Below are positions 48,612-59,160 of a stretch of 64,000 nt of DNA, in pieces. Positions within the stretch are counted from its first letter, which is position 1; each line of letters opens with the position of its first letter. The DNA is taken from NCBI RefSeq assembly GCF_005239225.2, contig NC_133288.1, positions 6,777,035-6,841,034 on the forward strand. Reading direction: 5' to 3'. The translations under genes were made by a program, and so were the position numbers. Source of the DNA: Populus alba (taxonomy: Eukaryota > Streptophyta > Magnoliopsida > Malpighiales > Salicaceae). The notes below the pieces were generated by a model that had not been told where the DNA came from, did not search any database, and saw only the letters and a list, made by a program, of their open reading frames with translations.

Positions 48612-51360
48612 GAAGCTGACCAAAGACAACTATGATAGTTGGTGCATCAGATTGAAGGCATTCCTTGGGTCACAAGAGTGTTTGGATATTGTACAAACTG
48701 GTTATGATGAACCAGAGTCCAAAGAAAGAGAAGATGCTTTACAAGAGGCACAAAAGCAAGCCTTGAAAGTCAACAGAAAGAAAGACAACAAAGCCAAGAC
48801 CATCATCTACCAAGGTCTTGATGAAGATACATTCGAGATCATAGCTTCCGCTGAAACGTCACATGATATATGGGAGGCTCTCCAACAGAAATACAAAGGT
48901 GCTGACAGAATCAAGAAGATTCGTCTTCAATCTTTGAGAGGTGACTTTGAGCTATTGCAAATGAAGTCCTCGGAGTCTATTTCTGATTATCACACAAGGA
49001 TTATGGTGATAGTAAACCAGATGAGAAGAAATGGAGAAGCCCTCATCGATGCTCGAATTACGGAGAAAATTTTGAGATCCCTAGATCCAAAATTTGATCA
49101 TGTTGTTGTCGCCATTGAAGAGTCCAAGGAAGTGGACAAGTTGACAGTAGATGAGCTTATGAGTTCCTTGCAAGCTCATGAGCAGAAGATTGTAAAGCGA
49201 AATGGAGATAAGGCAATTGAGCATGCCTTACAAGCAAAGCTGTCTCTCAAAGACAGATATGAGCAAGGGGAGACTTCATCAAGTGGCTACACCACTCAAG
49301 GAGGAAGTCAACAATCCAGAGGAGGATTCCAGCAATTCCAAGGAAGAGGTTCTTGGAATACAAGTTTTAGAGGAAGAGGTGGCAGAAACACCACCAGAGG
49401 AGGCCGAGGACAACAAGCATTCACTCCTAGAGGAAGAAGAGGCGGTTACAATAACCGTGACAAGAGGAATATCAAATGTTATAGTTGCAATCAATTTGGG
49501 CACTATAGCACTGAATGCAGAAGAAAAGCTCCGTTGGAGATACGTGAGCAAGCCAACTATGTAGAGAAGCATGATGGAGAAGCATCTGCATTTCTTGTCC
49601 AACAAGAACTTGGCGAGAAACAAGAAAATATATGGTATCTAGATACTGGAGCCAGCAATCACATGTGCGGCTACCGAGAGTTATTTGGTGATCTAGATGA
49701 GACCAAGCAAGGTCTAGTTACTTTTGGAGATACCACAAAGGTTCCATTCAAAGGTAAAGGCAACATCCCAGTCAAGTTGAAGAATGGCGATTCCAGCTAC
49801 ATCGCCGATGTGTATTATGTCCCAGCCATAAAGCAGAACCTAATCAGCTTAGGTCAACTTTTGGAGAGAGGCTATACTTTTTACTCGGAGAATTGTCATC
49901 TGACAATTAGAGACAACAATTGGAGATTAATGGCCTACGTGAAAATGTCCAAGAATAGGATGTTTCCTTTGAACATCCAGTATGATGGAGCAAGGTGTTT
50001 GAGCGCCATCACCAACAGTGAAGAATGGCTTTGGCACCTGAGGCTTGGACATCTGAATTTCACGAGTCTGAAGATGCTAGCAAGCAAGAAGATGGTCAAA
50101 GGTTTGCCTCACATTGATCATCCAGATGAAGTCTGTGAGAGTTGTGTCCTCAGCAAACATCACAGATCCAGTTTTGCCAAAGAAGTCAACTGGAGAGCAA
50201 AGAGGCCACTGGAGTTAGTACACACAGATGTGTGTGGCCCAATTACACCTATGTCGACTGGACAAAATAGGTACTTCCTCACTTTTACTGATGATTTTAG
50301 TAGAAAGACGTGGATATACTTTCTGAAGAGGAAGTCAGAAGTATTCAATTGTTTTAAAGATTTTAAAGCAATTGTGGAGAAGCAAACTGGTTATACGATC
50401 AGAACAGTGAGATCTGATCAAGGAGGAGAATATACAGCAAATGACTTTGAAGCCTTCTGTACACAACAAGGCATCAGACATCAGACGACACCAGCTTATA
50501 CACCACAGCTGAATGGTGTAGCAGAAAGGAAGAATCGCACGATTCTTGACATGGCCAGAAGTCTGCTCAAAGCAAAGAAGCTGCCCAAGCAATACTGGGC
50601 TGAAGCTGTATCATGTGCAGTGTATCTACTGAATCGCTGCCCAACCAGAAGTTTGCAAGGAGTTACTCCAGAAGAAGCATGGAGTGGTCACAAACCAAGT
50701 GTTACTCATCTACGAGTCTTTGGTTGTGTGGCATATGCAAAGATCCCAGATGCAAGAAGGAGAAAGCTCGATGATAAGAGCGAGAAATGCATCTTTGTCG
50801 GATATGGTGAAAGAAGGATGGGATACAGGCTGTATAATCCCATCACGAAGAAGGTGATTACGAGTAGAGATGTTATCTTTGAAGAAGATAAATCTTGGGC
50901 ATGGAATGATGATCAAGAAGCAGTCAAATGGATCAATCTTGATTTGATCCTTGAAGGTGAAGAAGAAGTACCAACAGTACTTGTAGAAGAACCGATTGTG
51001 CCAGCAGCTGAACCACAAAGTCCAGTGTTTATACCAGTAGCTGAACCACAAAGTCCGGTACACAGATTCCCTGTATTCAACAGGAGGAACACACCAGGAG
51101 CATCATCATCAACACCACCATCAGCATCCTCGTCAGAAGGACCAAGAAAGATGCGGAATCTTGAAGAGTTGTATGATACCACTCAGGTCATGGAAGATAC
51201 AACTCTGTTTTGTTTCCATGCAGATAAGGACCCACCAGAAAAGAAGAAAGCAATAGGTGTCAAAAGGGTCTACAAGCAGAAAGAAGGCATTGAAGGAAGA
51301 AGTGTTCATGCTTGGCATGACATCCCTCGATTGAGTTTAAAGGGGAGATTTGTTGAATAA
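48612..51360 (+). pseudogene. Copia element B: open gag-protease-integrase frame lacking start codon, RT and RNase H
   Basis: An open plus-strand frame of about 915 codons with no ATG at its head, entering directly at KLTKDNYDSWCIRLKAFLG, a short way into a normal Copia gag. It continues with the gag core, Arg/Gly-rich tracts, the CCHC knuckle CYSCNQFGHYSTEC, the protease site WYLDTGASNHM, and integrase. Integrase has the HLRLGH...CESC zinc region and D, D, E in HTDVCG, RSDQGGEY and NGVAERKN. After the pre-RT region (KMRNLEELYDTTQ, FCFHADKDP) it jumps within VKRVYKQKE to the last codons before the polypurine tract. The whole RT and RNase H are deleted without breaking the frame. The stop (51358-51360) is inside the 3' LTR. 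It cannot reverse transcribe by itself. Confidence 0.88.
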
Positions 51361-51683
51361 ACTCAATCTAGAAGCACCTAGATGGTCAAGGAAGGCAACC
51401 ACCCACCAGCCGCAGCCGCCTTCACACCGCCGGTCAACAGCCGCCTTCACACCTGGAACAGTAGATTTTCGTATTCTGATGTTGTCTATAAATAGAGTGC
51501 CCAGCTTATGTTATATGTGTGGAGAGAATTGAGAGGAACACTTGAAAGAGAATAGAGAGAGAGAGGGCGTGTATTAAGCTTTTGTTTTATGTAATTGTAA
51601 GCTTCGGTTTTGTGTAATAAAACAGTGTGTTTTATCCCCTCTGAGTGTTTCAAAGCCACCACCAGTGGTTTCTCCCACCAACA
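51351..51683 (+). repeat. 3' LTR of Copia element B
   Basis: 333 bp, TGTTGAATAAAC...CCACCAACA, with inverted TGTTG/CAACA ends. It has TATAAATAG at 51487-51495 and AATAAAA near 51617. A purine tract (AAAGGGGAGA) directly precedes it at about 51339-51348. Confidence 0.85.
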
Positions 51684-54022
51684 GGGTTGAGCAAGCTGGA
51701 GATGGTATGGGTCAATTTGATGAGTGATGTTTGAAAGCTGAAGCACGCTACTGGGTTCTCCACAGAATGGGAATTGATCCAAGACTTGCTGATGCTCCAC
51801 CGGCTTTGCTTCTATCGCCGCCTGTTGATATCCCAGCGCGGCACGATGCTCCTGAATCTGAAATATCTTTCATCAACCAAAGGAAAAGATTATACGATCA
51901 GAAGTAAGAACATTAGATGGTCTAAATTCTATAATTCATATGGTTCCAGCAGCTAAAAATCAAGTCTCCCAAAGAAATATAAGGGGGGAAACCCTTGCCC
52001 AGTGGTAAATATTGCTGTTTTCCTCCTCCATCATACGCTCCTAGCATTTACAACAAAATGGAAAATCAGATCCTTCTGTAGAATGTGTGCATGAAAGTGG
52101 AATTTGTGTATTAGAGACTAATTAAAAGATTCACCTTCCTGCGCAGATTTTCCAGCTGCTGGTGCAAGAGCTCATTCTACGTACATGAACAATGAATGAA
52201 ACATATATAAACGACCTCAGAAGGATACATTCAGATCACTAGAGTTGCCTTAAAACAACTGTCAGGCATACTTTTTCTATATATCACCATTGCTGGATTG
52301 TTGAGTTACCTTCCTATGTCGGACCTTGTTAACCGCGCGTTCTAGTTCTTGCTCTACTGCATCCAACTCCTCAAAAGGAATAGAGCTCATGTCTTCACCA
52401 GTGTAGCGGCGCATGTTTGAATGAAGACGCCGGGAATCTTTTCTCAACATAGCCAATTCTCCATATAGTTGTTCCTACAAAATAAGAAGGAAAAGATCAT
52501 CACATATAGAATTCATTATCGGACTTCATGGCTAATTAATGATGTCTGTAGAGATTTCTTTTTACCCGGCTATCATGGTCAGGAATGCAGGTTCCAGTCA
52601 TCTTCTGATACCTTTCTATGATTTGCTCCATCCTGTAACACATTACATGCTTTTTATATGACAAATGCATGCCTGATTTCATGATAAATGATAGCAGAAC
52701 ATCGCCAACATGAACAAGGACAAGGGCTAAATCTATTCTTGCTTTCTGACTGTGAGCAAATATATTTCTTTAAAGCAAACTCTCAAGACAAAAATATAAA
52801 GACCAAGAAACTTCAGACTACCTTTATATTATAACTTCATTTATCATTTTCCTTATAATCACTGTAAATTAACTCTTCAATAATCTCAATTTCCAGTCAG
52901 ATACCATAGTCTAATCAACAATATTGCATTGGGTTTGAAAAACAGTTATCAAAAATGGGAAATGAAATGACTCTCAGTCCAAGGCAGACCCCAAATTATT
53001 ATTTTTCCTCCTTGTATTCTAATCAAGAACGAAATTAATGACCTGATCAAGGACTGCAATCATTGCCAACAAAATGATATTCTAAGATGAGATAAAAACT
53101 ATACCACATTTTATGTCCATTCTGGACTATATTGCACTCTTTCGCTAAATTATATTCAATAGAAAAGAAGAAATTTAACTATCAGAAGCTGATATATTTT
53201 GAACTATACATGTTGTGATAGCTAAATAATTGGTTTAATTTCTACTTTTTTAGGCTAGCGCTTGGTGATGGATTTAAGTAGCAAACACAAATTTACAAAA
53301 AAAAGACCCAATTATTCCATAGAATGATTTAGGTCTGGTAAAGCTTTCATGGGGCAGAGATCTTGAACGAGAATTTAGAGGAAGAAACTGAAATAAAAGT
53401 TAAGCTTCCCATGAAGGGAAAAAAATAAGAAAAAAAGAAAACATTTTGACTTAGCAAAACCCTAGTTTGTCAAAAAGAAAAAAGAGAGCATAGAGTCAAG
53501 TCACTCAAGTTGGTCAAATATTTAATTATGAACGAAGGTGATGGGGCTTTATATATCCATCAGTTGAATCAGAATGCTGAGCACATAAAAGGACCTTCTA
53601 TGAACAGATCCAAGTCAGCCAAGAATTGGAAAATCATGAAGATCATGTACCAAAAAATTTAAGATTTCCTCATAGAAAAACATCACATAGAAAAGTACTT
53701 TCTGTGTGGAACCAAAAGGGGTCCAACGTTGTAAGAAAAATCAAATAGAACAGAAAAAACAAGTGTTAAAACACAAGTGAAAAGCCTAGAAAAATAAATT
53801 TTGGAATGTTAGAGAATAGTGATTTAATATAGACCTCAAACCCTCAGAGCAGTATTGACACAACTTTCCAGTGCTAGAGAAGATGATGAGCCCAATTTGA
53901 GCATCACAGAGAACTGAAAGTTCGCGAGTCTTCTTCAAAAGCCCAGCTCGACGCTTTGAAAAGGTGACTTGCCTTGTTGTCTGGTTCTCAATCCTCCTAA
54001 TGGCTATCTTTCCACGCCCCAT
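51486..54022 (-). CDS. B-sister MIKC MADS-box protein (TT16/ABS-like), C-terminus altered by insertion
   Basis: Minus-strand exons: 54022-53835 (MADS domain), 52632-52566, 52474-52310, 52176-52135, 52040-51999, and the last from 51857. The MADS domain starts [20 protein letters not shown] and ends [10 protein letters not shown]. The K domain has [56 protein letters not shown] and [14 protein letters not shown]. The last exon has [30 protein letters not shown] and YHLQLAQP. B-sister factors act in the nucleus, dimerise, bind CArG boxes and control ovule and seed-coat development. Residue 226 is the last native one; the original protein would have had 233. The frame now runs 65 codons antisense into an LTR to a stop at 51486. 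One 165-nt exon covers what many MIKC genes split into two. The intron before the last exon appears to use a GC donor. Confidence 0.88.
51684..51688. repeat. Target-site duplication, right copy (GGGTT)
   Basis: Five bases after the LTR of element B. On the minus strand they form the CAA CCC codons of the MADS gene. Confidence 0.85.
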
Positions 54023-55600
54023 AATTTTTTTGCCTTCTACTTGGGGAAAGAACAGAAAGTAAACAAGTCAGTAACCATCTTTTTTTCTCACAAGCCTGAT
54101 TTTCTGGTTCATTTTGCAAGAATTAACTCACAGTGATTAGTTCTAAAAACCACAAAAAGGCATGAAAATTAAGGTTACATATAATGGAAAGTGAATTTCT
54201 AATAAAGATGAGGGACTTGTAGCTAGAAGACACAGAGAAATGACAAATGTGAAGTATGTTTCTGAAGCCTAAAATAATCAACTATAAATTGGCATAATGA
54301 TCACTAGCCAAGATGATGATATTCATATAAGAAAGAAAACTTTCTATTACCTTCCTTTCTTTCTTTCTTTTCCTTTGAAATGGAGAGTTTGTTTTTACAG
54401 TACTGTTGAGAGAGAATTTATTAGTCTATAAGCAGATCGCATACTAATAACTAGTCCTTCTACCTTGGCAAAACTACCAAAATGCACCTCATGCATGAAC
54501 TTCTACTACACAACCAATGACAGACAATAGTTGAAAAGGACCTCTCAAACCAGTGGAGATGCTATAAGTCGATGGTGTAGATGGCCATGGCCAAGGGCAT
54601 ATGCTGTGTGACATGGATTGTGATTTGATGAAAAAGCATTTTCTATCTTTTATTGTCCTTAAATGGGATCATGGACAAAAGGTTGCTGTGACATTTAACC
54701 ACTCTCTGAGCCTGATCTGCCAAGCTACCTGAACTTTGCCAATTTGGGATTGTTTTTAAAAAAAGGTTAGAAAACTAGGTTTACTAAGAAAAGAAGGGCA
54801 AAAGGGGATGGCCAAAACCTAAGACCTTAAAGGATAACAATCCCTTGAGAGATACTTTCTTGCATGGTAATTCGTATTCATGGCTATAGATGGTGAAGTG
54901 AAACTGATTTTGAACACTTTATGAGCCTTAGCTGGCCAGGTGATTATGTGTACGATCGTGAGTTTAAATCATACTAGACAAATATATTGGTTGTGGCTAG
55001 CTCTTTTGTTTTAATAGCGGACATAAATTATTGTGGATTGTTATAATAAAATAATTAATTTTTTTTAAAATAAAAAAAATAAAAGCCTTGATTATGGGGG
55101 TGCTTAGATCTTTTTCACTTATTCATTGGTCATTAAAAGATTATTCAAGGATATCTAAGTTTTTTCTAGTTTTTTACACAGTAAAAATATAATTTTACTC
55201 TTGAAGTTAACAAAATTTAAAGTTGTTGACTAAGGGTTTTTTGACTTTTCATAAACTTTTAAACAATAAAAATACTTATTTACCCAATGATTAAAAAAAC
55301 ATTGGGTTGTTAGACAAGGTTTTTTTTTGTTTTTAGTTTTTCCCTTCTTCATGTACAATTAAAATATGTATCTGGCCTTATAAAAAACAAAAAAGGAGGG
55401 GTTTGTATTCGAGGGTGTTTTGTACTTTCACATGAGTTATTTGGATAATTATCAAGGTTGTTAGAGGTATTTTAATATTTTTCATGTTGACCTTTTAGTT
55501 TTTTTATCAAAAAAGTTATTGATATGTGCTAAGCACCAGCTAACAAGTGAATAGTATTCACACAACTTATGTAGTATGTTCAACACCATTCAATGGCCAA
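54023..55600 (-). other. Upstream region of the MADS gene
   Basis: Putative promoter and 5' UTR of the minus-strand gene. A (TTTC)n run lies near 54355-54370. No reliable TATA or CArG element could be singled out by eye. Confidence 0.35.
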
Positions 55601-55784
55601 ACCTGACCTTTTGTCATCTCCTTGGATGTGTCATCATATTCTCTTCAACATAGTATGGTGCGTGATGGTGGTCGGATTGTCGTTTTTGTTTTTCTCTTTT
55701 TTTTTCTCTCCTACCAAATAAAGTGTATGGTTGTCCTTTTTATTTTTAGTTTTTCAATTTCAGTTATTTCTTATTTTATTTTTA

Positions 55785-55858
55785 TTCCTTTTATAAATTT
55801 TTTTTTCAATTTAGTCCTTCAATTAAAATTTCTTATTTTTTTTTCATTTCAGTCCTTA

Positions 55859-55902
<44 letters not shown>

Positions 55903-56510
55903 TTGGCCCTTTTGTTAAAGTTTTTTTTTGCTTTTAGTTTCATTATTCAATCAAAGTTTTTGTTATTTTATTTTTTCTAATTTGACCCATATTCTTTTGA
56001 TTTATTTTTCTTTTTGTTAAAGCTATTTTCCAATTCAATTTAACCCTTTAATTAAAATTTTTTGTTTTCCCTCTAATTAATTTTTTTATTTTATTTTCAC
56101 CCTTGTTCGTTTAATCAAAACACTTTGTTTTTTTTTTTTTTCAATTCCATACATCACTCTTTTGATTTCTTATTTCGTTTTTATTTTTTATATATAAAAG
56201 TTTTGTTTTTTTTTCTCAATTTAATCCTTCAATTGCAATTTCTCATATGTTTTTTTTTTCATTTATGTCCTTATTCTTTTTATTTTTAATTTTTTTTCTT
56301 GGCCCTTTTATTAAACTTTTTTGGCTTTGAATTTCATCATTCAAATAAAGCTTTTGTTGTTTTTTTTTTTTTTCAATTTGACCCTCATTCTTTTGATTTA
56401 TTTTTTCTTTTGTTAAAGCTATTTTTCTATTCAATTTAACCCTCCAGTTGAAATTTGTTATTTTCATCCTAATTATTTTAATTAAAGTTTTTTAGATCCT
56501 TTTGTGTAAT
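55785..56510. repeat. Diverged direct duplication, period about 413 bp, pyrimidine-rich
   Basis: Copy 1 (about 55785-56100) and copy 2 (about 56200-56510) share an ordered set of words: TCAATTTA(G/A)TCCTTCAATT, GTCCTTATT, CTTGGCCCTTTT, TTTCAT.ATTCAA, TTTGATTTATTTTT and TTGTTAAAGCTATTTT, then CAATTTAACCCT. Copy 1 also holds an (ATT)n run at about 55863-55900. Confidence 0.65.
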
Positions 56511-56682
56511 TAATTATTTTTTAGTTTTGTCTTTGATATTTTATTTGCCGAGGATTCAGCTTAATACAATTTTATCATTCTTCATTAGTATTTTTTGTAA
56601 ATATTGGTTTTGTGATTATCTTTATTTTTTTTCCTATAAATTTATTTTGGTCTCATGACTTAGATTATAAATTTCCCATGCT

Positions 56683-56688
<6 letters not shown>

Positions 56689-56724
<36 letters not shown>
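56689..56724. repeat. (AT)n microsatellite
   Basis: About 17 AT units. Confidence 0.95.
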
Positions 56725-56728
<4 letters not shown>

Positions 56729-57005
56729 TGTGTTTGATTTTTTAAGATATTATCCTAACTCATCTATATTTTTTATATACAAAAGAAGTTTATTTTTCAA
56801 AATAAAAATATTCATTTTTAAATAATATTTATAATATGTTTGACCTTGCATAATATTTTTTAAGGTGTGAATTTATTCAATCAATTTTATTTGTGTTTTT
56901 ATTTCTATTATTTTTTTATTAATTTAAATAAACAAATTCAGTAAACACAATTGGATAATTATCTCGTTTATGTAGTTGAATATCTTAATCTCCACACAAG
57001 GTCAA
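56720..57005. repeat. Dispersed repeat, copy 2 (partner at 36750-37110)
   Basis: Same word order as the copy at 36.8 kb, here to the right of the (AT)n tract. Confidence 0.45.
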
Positions 57006-58183
57006 TTTCCTGTGGGTAAGAAAACCTATCTTTCAACATTTTGACTTGAAATTACCTCTCATTTCATATGCTGTTATTCGAACAATGTGTTGTGGACATG
57101 AATTATCTATTTTTTAATGCTCAAAATTTATTTGAACAGATATTTGTGTCATCTTTTATGCCTTATGATGTCATGACCTTGATCTCGATTAGCTAAAGAA
57201 CAATTAAGTGAAATTATGAATGGAATACAATGGATTTAAATTTAAGTAGCTTAAAAAACCTAGAAAACCTAGGTTTAAAAATATCTATATAGGCTTGGGC
57301 TAGAATGCTTGAATCCAATTTTTACTAAGATATACAGGCTCGAGCATGGTAGCCTGAACCCATGCTGAGCGTACACGTGAGTCAAGATTTATTTTTCATC
57401 TCTAATAAGCTCAAGCACCGTGTAAAGTCCTAAAAAAATTCTTAATAAAGTGTTATTTTAATAAGAATACAATTTAAAATATCAAAAAAATAAAATCACA
57501 CTCTAGCTTCTCATCTCCATAAAAGAACAAGAGTTATAGGTTGTAAACACACCATGAATCCTTCAAGCCAAAGATTTATAATTATCACGACCCGAATTTC
57601 AAGTTCATGACCAACTACCAACTATCTGGGTTTTCCATATCAAGCCACCAAACACCTTAATTATAGAGAATGGATTAGATTACTTGAACTAAAAAATTAA
57701 CCTTATTCAACATATCAATTTTATTCCTAAGCACCTGAATTTTATAACTCATTAGAATATTAATATAAATTACCTGAATGAATTAAAAGAATTAACCTTG
57801 CTTGCAATTTTTAGCTCTATGATATTGATCATTTCAATTTTGTTGTACTTTATATTTCTTTTCGAATTTGAGTGAAGAACAGGTAATAAAATCATAATTA
57901 GGAATTTGTGTATATAAGTAGCATTTTTTCTTGTAATCTCGATGAGGATGATGAAGAAAATATTCCTAACAGTCCTAGTTATTAGAAGATATGTAAATGA
58001 TAATTATTACTATGTAAAACCCCATGAAATATATTAATCTCTGCAAAACATGCAAAAAATAAACATATAATATAGAGTACTTCCAAAGTGTAAATGTGAG
58101 CTCTTAATATACGTTAATGCTAATTAGTGCTGTTCTTCTTGCTTGGTCTGCTTTCTGTGTAAAGAAAAGAAAAGTTACTGTAA
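57006..58183. other. Intergenic, no gene seen
   Basis: Moderately AT-rich with no recognised coding sequence. Confidence 0.4.
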
Positions 58184-58345
58184 CCAACGAGGGTTGAGCC
58201 CAGCAGCAAGGAGCTAGTTCTCCCGCACGAGACGAACACAGTTCGAATCCTTGCTGGTAATGAAACCTGTGCCGGACGATGCTATAAAGGAGATTAGTCT
58301 CCTGCGCCGGAAGGGGCCGGAGAATACCCTGATAAGAAAAAATCG
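58184..58345 (+). mobile_element. tRNA-derived SINE (Salicaceae type)
   Basis: A G+C-rich island of about 160 bp in AT-rich DNA. It starts with a box-A-like GGTTGAGCCCAGCAGCAAGG, has a box B GTTCGAATCC at 58241-58250 about 40 bp on, a non-tRNA body (GTGCCGGACGATGC, GCGCCGGAAGGGGCCGGAGA) and a short A-rich tail. These are Pol III promoter boxes plus a SINE body. Family naming is from memory. Confidence 0.6.
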
Positions 58346-59160
58346 ATTGGTTTTCTGGTTGCTGTGGCAATCCTTAGTCAGAAAACACAAGTCTGAGGGT
58401 GAGCTCCTTGTTGGCTCCCCCCTCTTTGTTTGTCTTTCTTGTGTTGATATCCATAATATCCCACTTGGCCTCTATCTACCACGCTATTAATTCTTAGCCT
58501 ACCTAGTCATTGATTCCCATCTTCTTACCATATTTATTAAAGTTTATTATTATTATTTGACTTCACTGAGATCTCACAATTATTCTTTAGTATCATTAAA
58601 ATAAATAGAAGTTAACATTTTTATGAAGACAAATCTTATCATTCCACTTAAAAAAATGTTCTGTTCTGCTAAGATTTTGGACATGACATATCAGGGACTT
58701 CATATCAGACATCCAGAATTAAACCCTTGAAATACAGACTCTCATCATATTGTAAATTACCAAGCAGTGAATATTATGAAGATATTATGAGATTTTTGAA
58801 GCGTTTCAAGATGAAAATGGCAGAGAAACAAGACTCGTGCTCAGATAACTAGTGATTATATCTAAACATTTATAATTAATTAGAAACATGCACAATAAAT
58901 ACAGTGCTAGCCAAAAAGATTCTGCAGCATTGAAGCTTGTGCATCTTCCTGTGTACCAATCTCATTCAGGAACAGTTTCAACAATACTCATATGTTTGAT
59001 TAGCAGCTAGCTAAGCCAAATGAAAGTTTACATCTGCTTCTGAGAACAGGGGAAATTTTTACAGTGGCTAACCATATGTGCCCGAAGCATGAGTAAAACG
59101 TTAACCAAAAACTCCTGCTTAAGGTGTTCACGTATGATGCAGGACTGGAGATGGCCCTGC
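58346..59160 (-). other. Flank and probable 3' UTR of the JMJ25-like gene
   Basis: The 250-300 bases before 59161 would be 3' UTR; on the minus strand no clear canonical polyadenylation signal could be fixed. No other gene seen. Confidence 0.35.

Larger units (their letters stand above)
46986..51683. mobile_element. Composite LTR insertion: element A (-) joined head to head with Copia element B (+)
   Basis: A 4698-bp insertion in the last exon of the MADS gene. Left part (46986-48611) is a non-autonomous LTR element on the minus strand with a full 3' LTR, an 891-bp interior and only 181 bp of its 5' LTR. Right part (48612-51683) is a plus-strand Copia from inside gag to a full 3' LTR. A single GGGTT duplication flanks the whole. 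Both outer ends are 3'-LTR ends; both inner ends are 5'-truncated. Confidence 0.85.

Noticed and set aside
46986..51683. Simple nested insertion of one element into another
   Set aside because: Nesting would leave element B's own LTR and duplication on both sides of A, or the reverse. Here each outer end belongs to a different element and only one target duplication exists.
58104..58490. Protein-coding gene at 58.1-58.5 kb
   Set aside because: Open frames on both strands come from the G+C-rich SINE and its flank.
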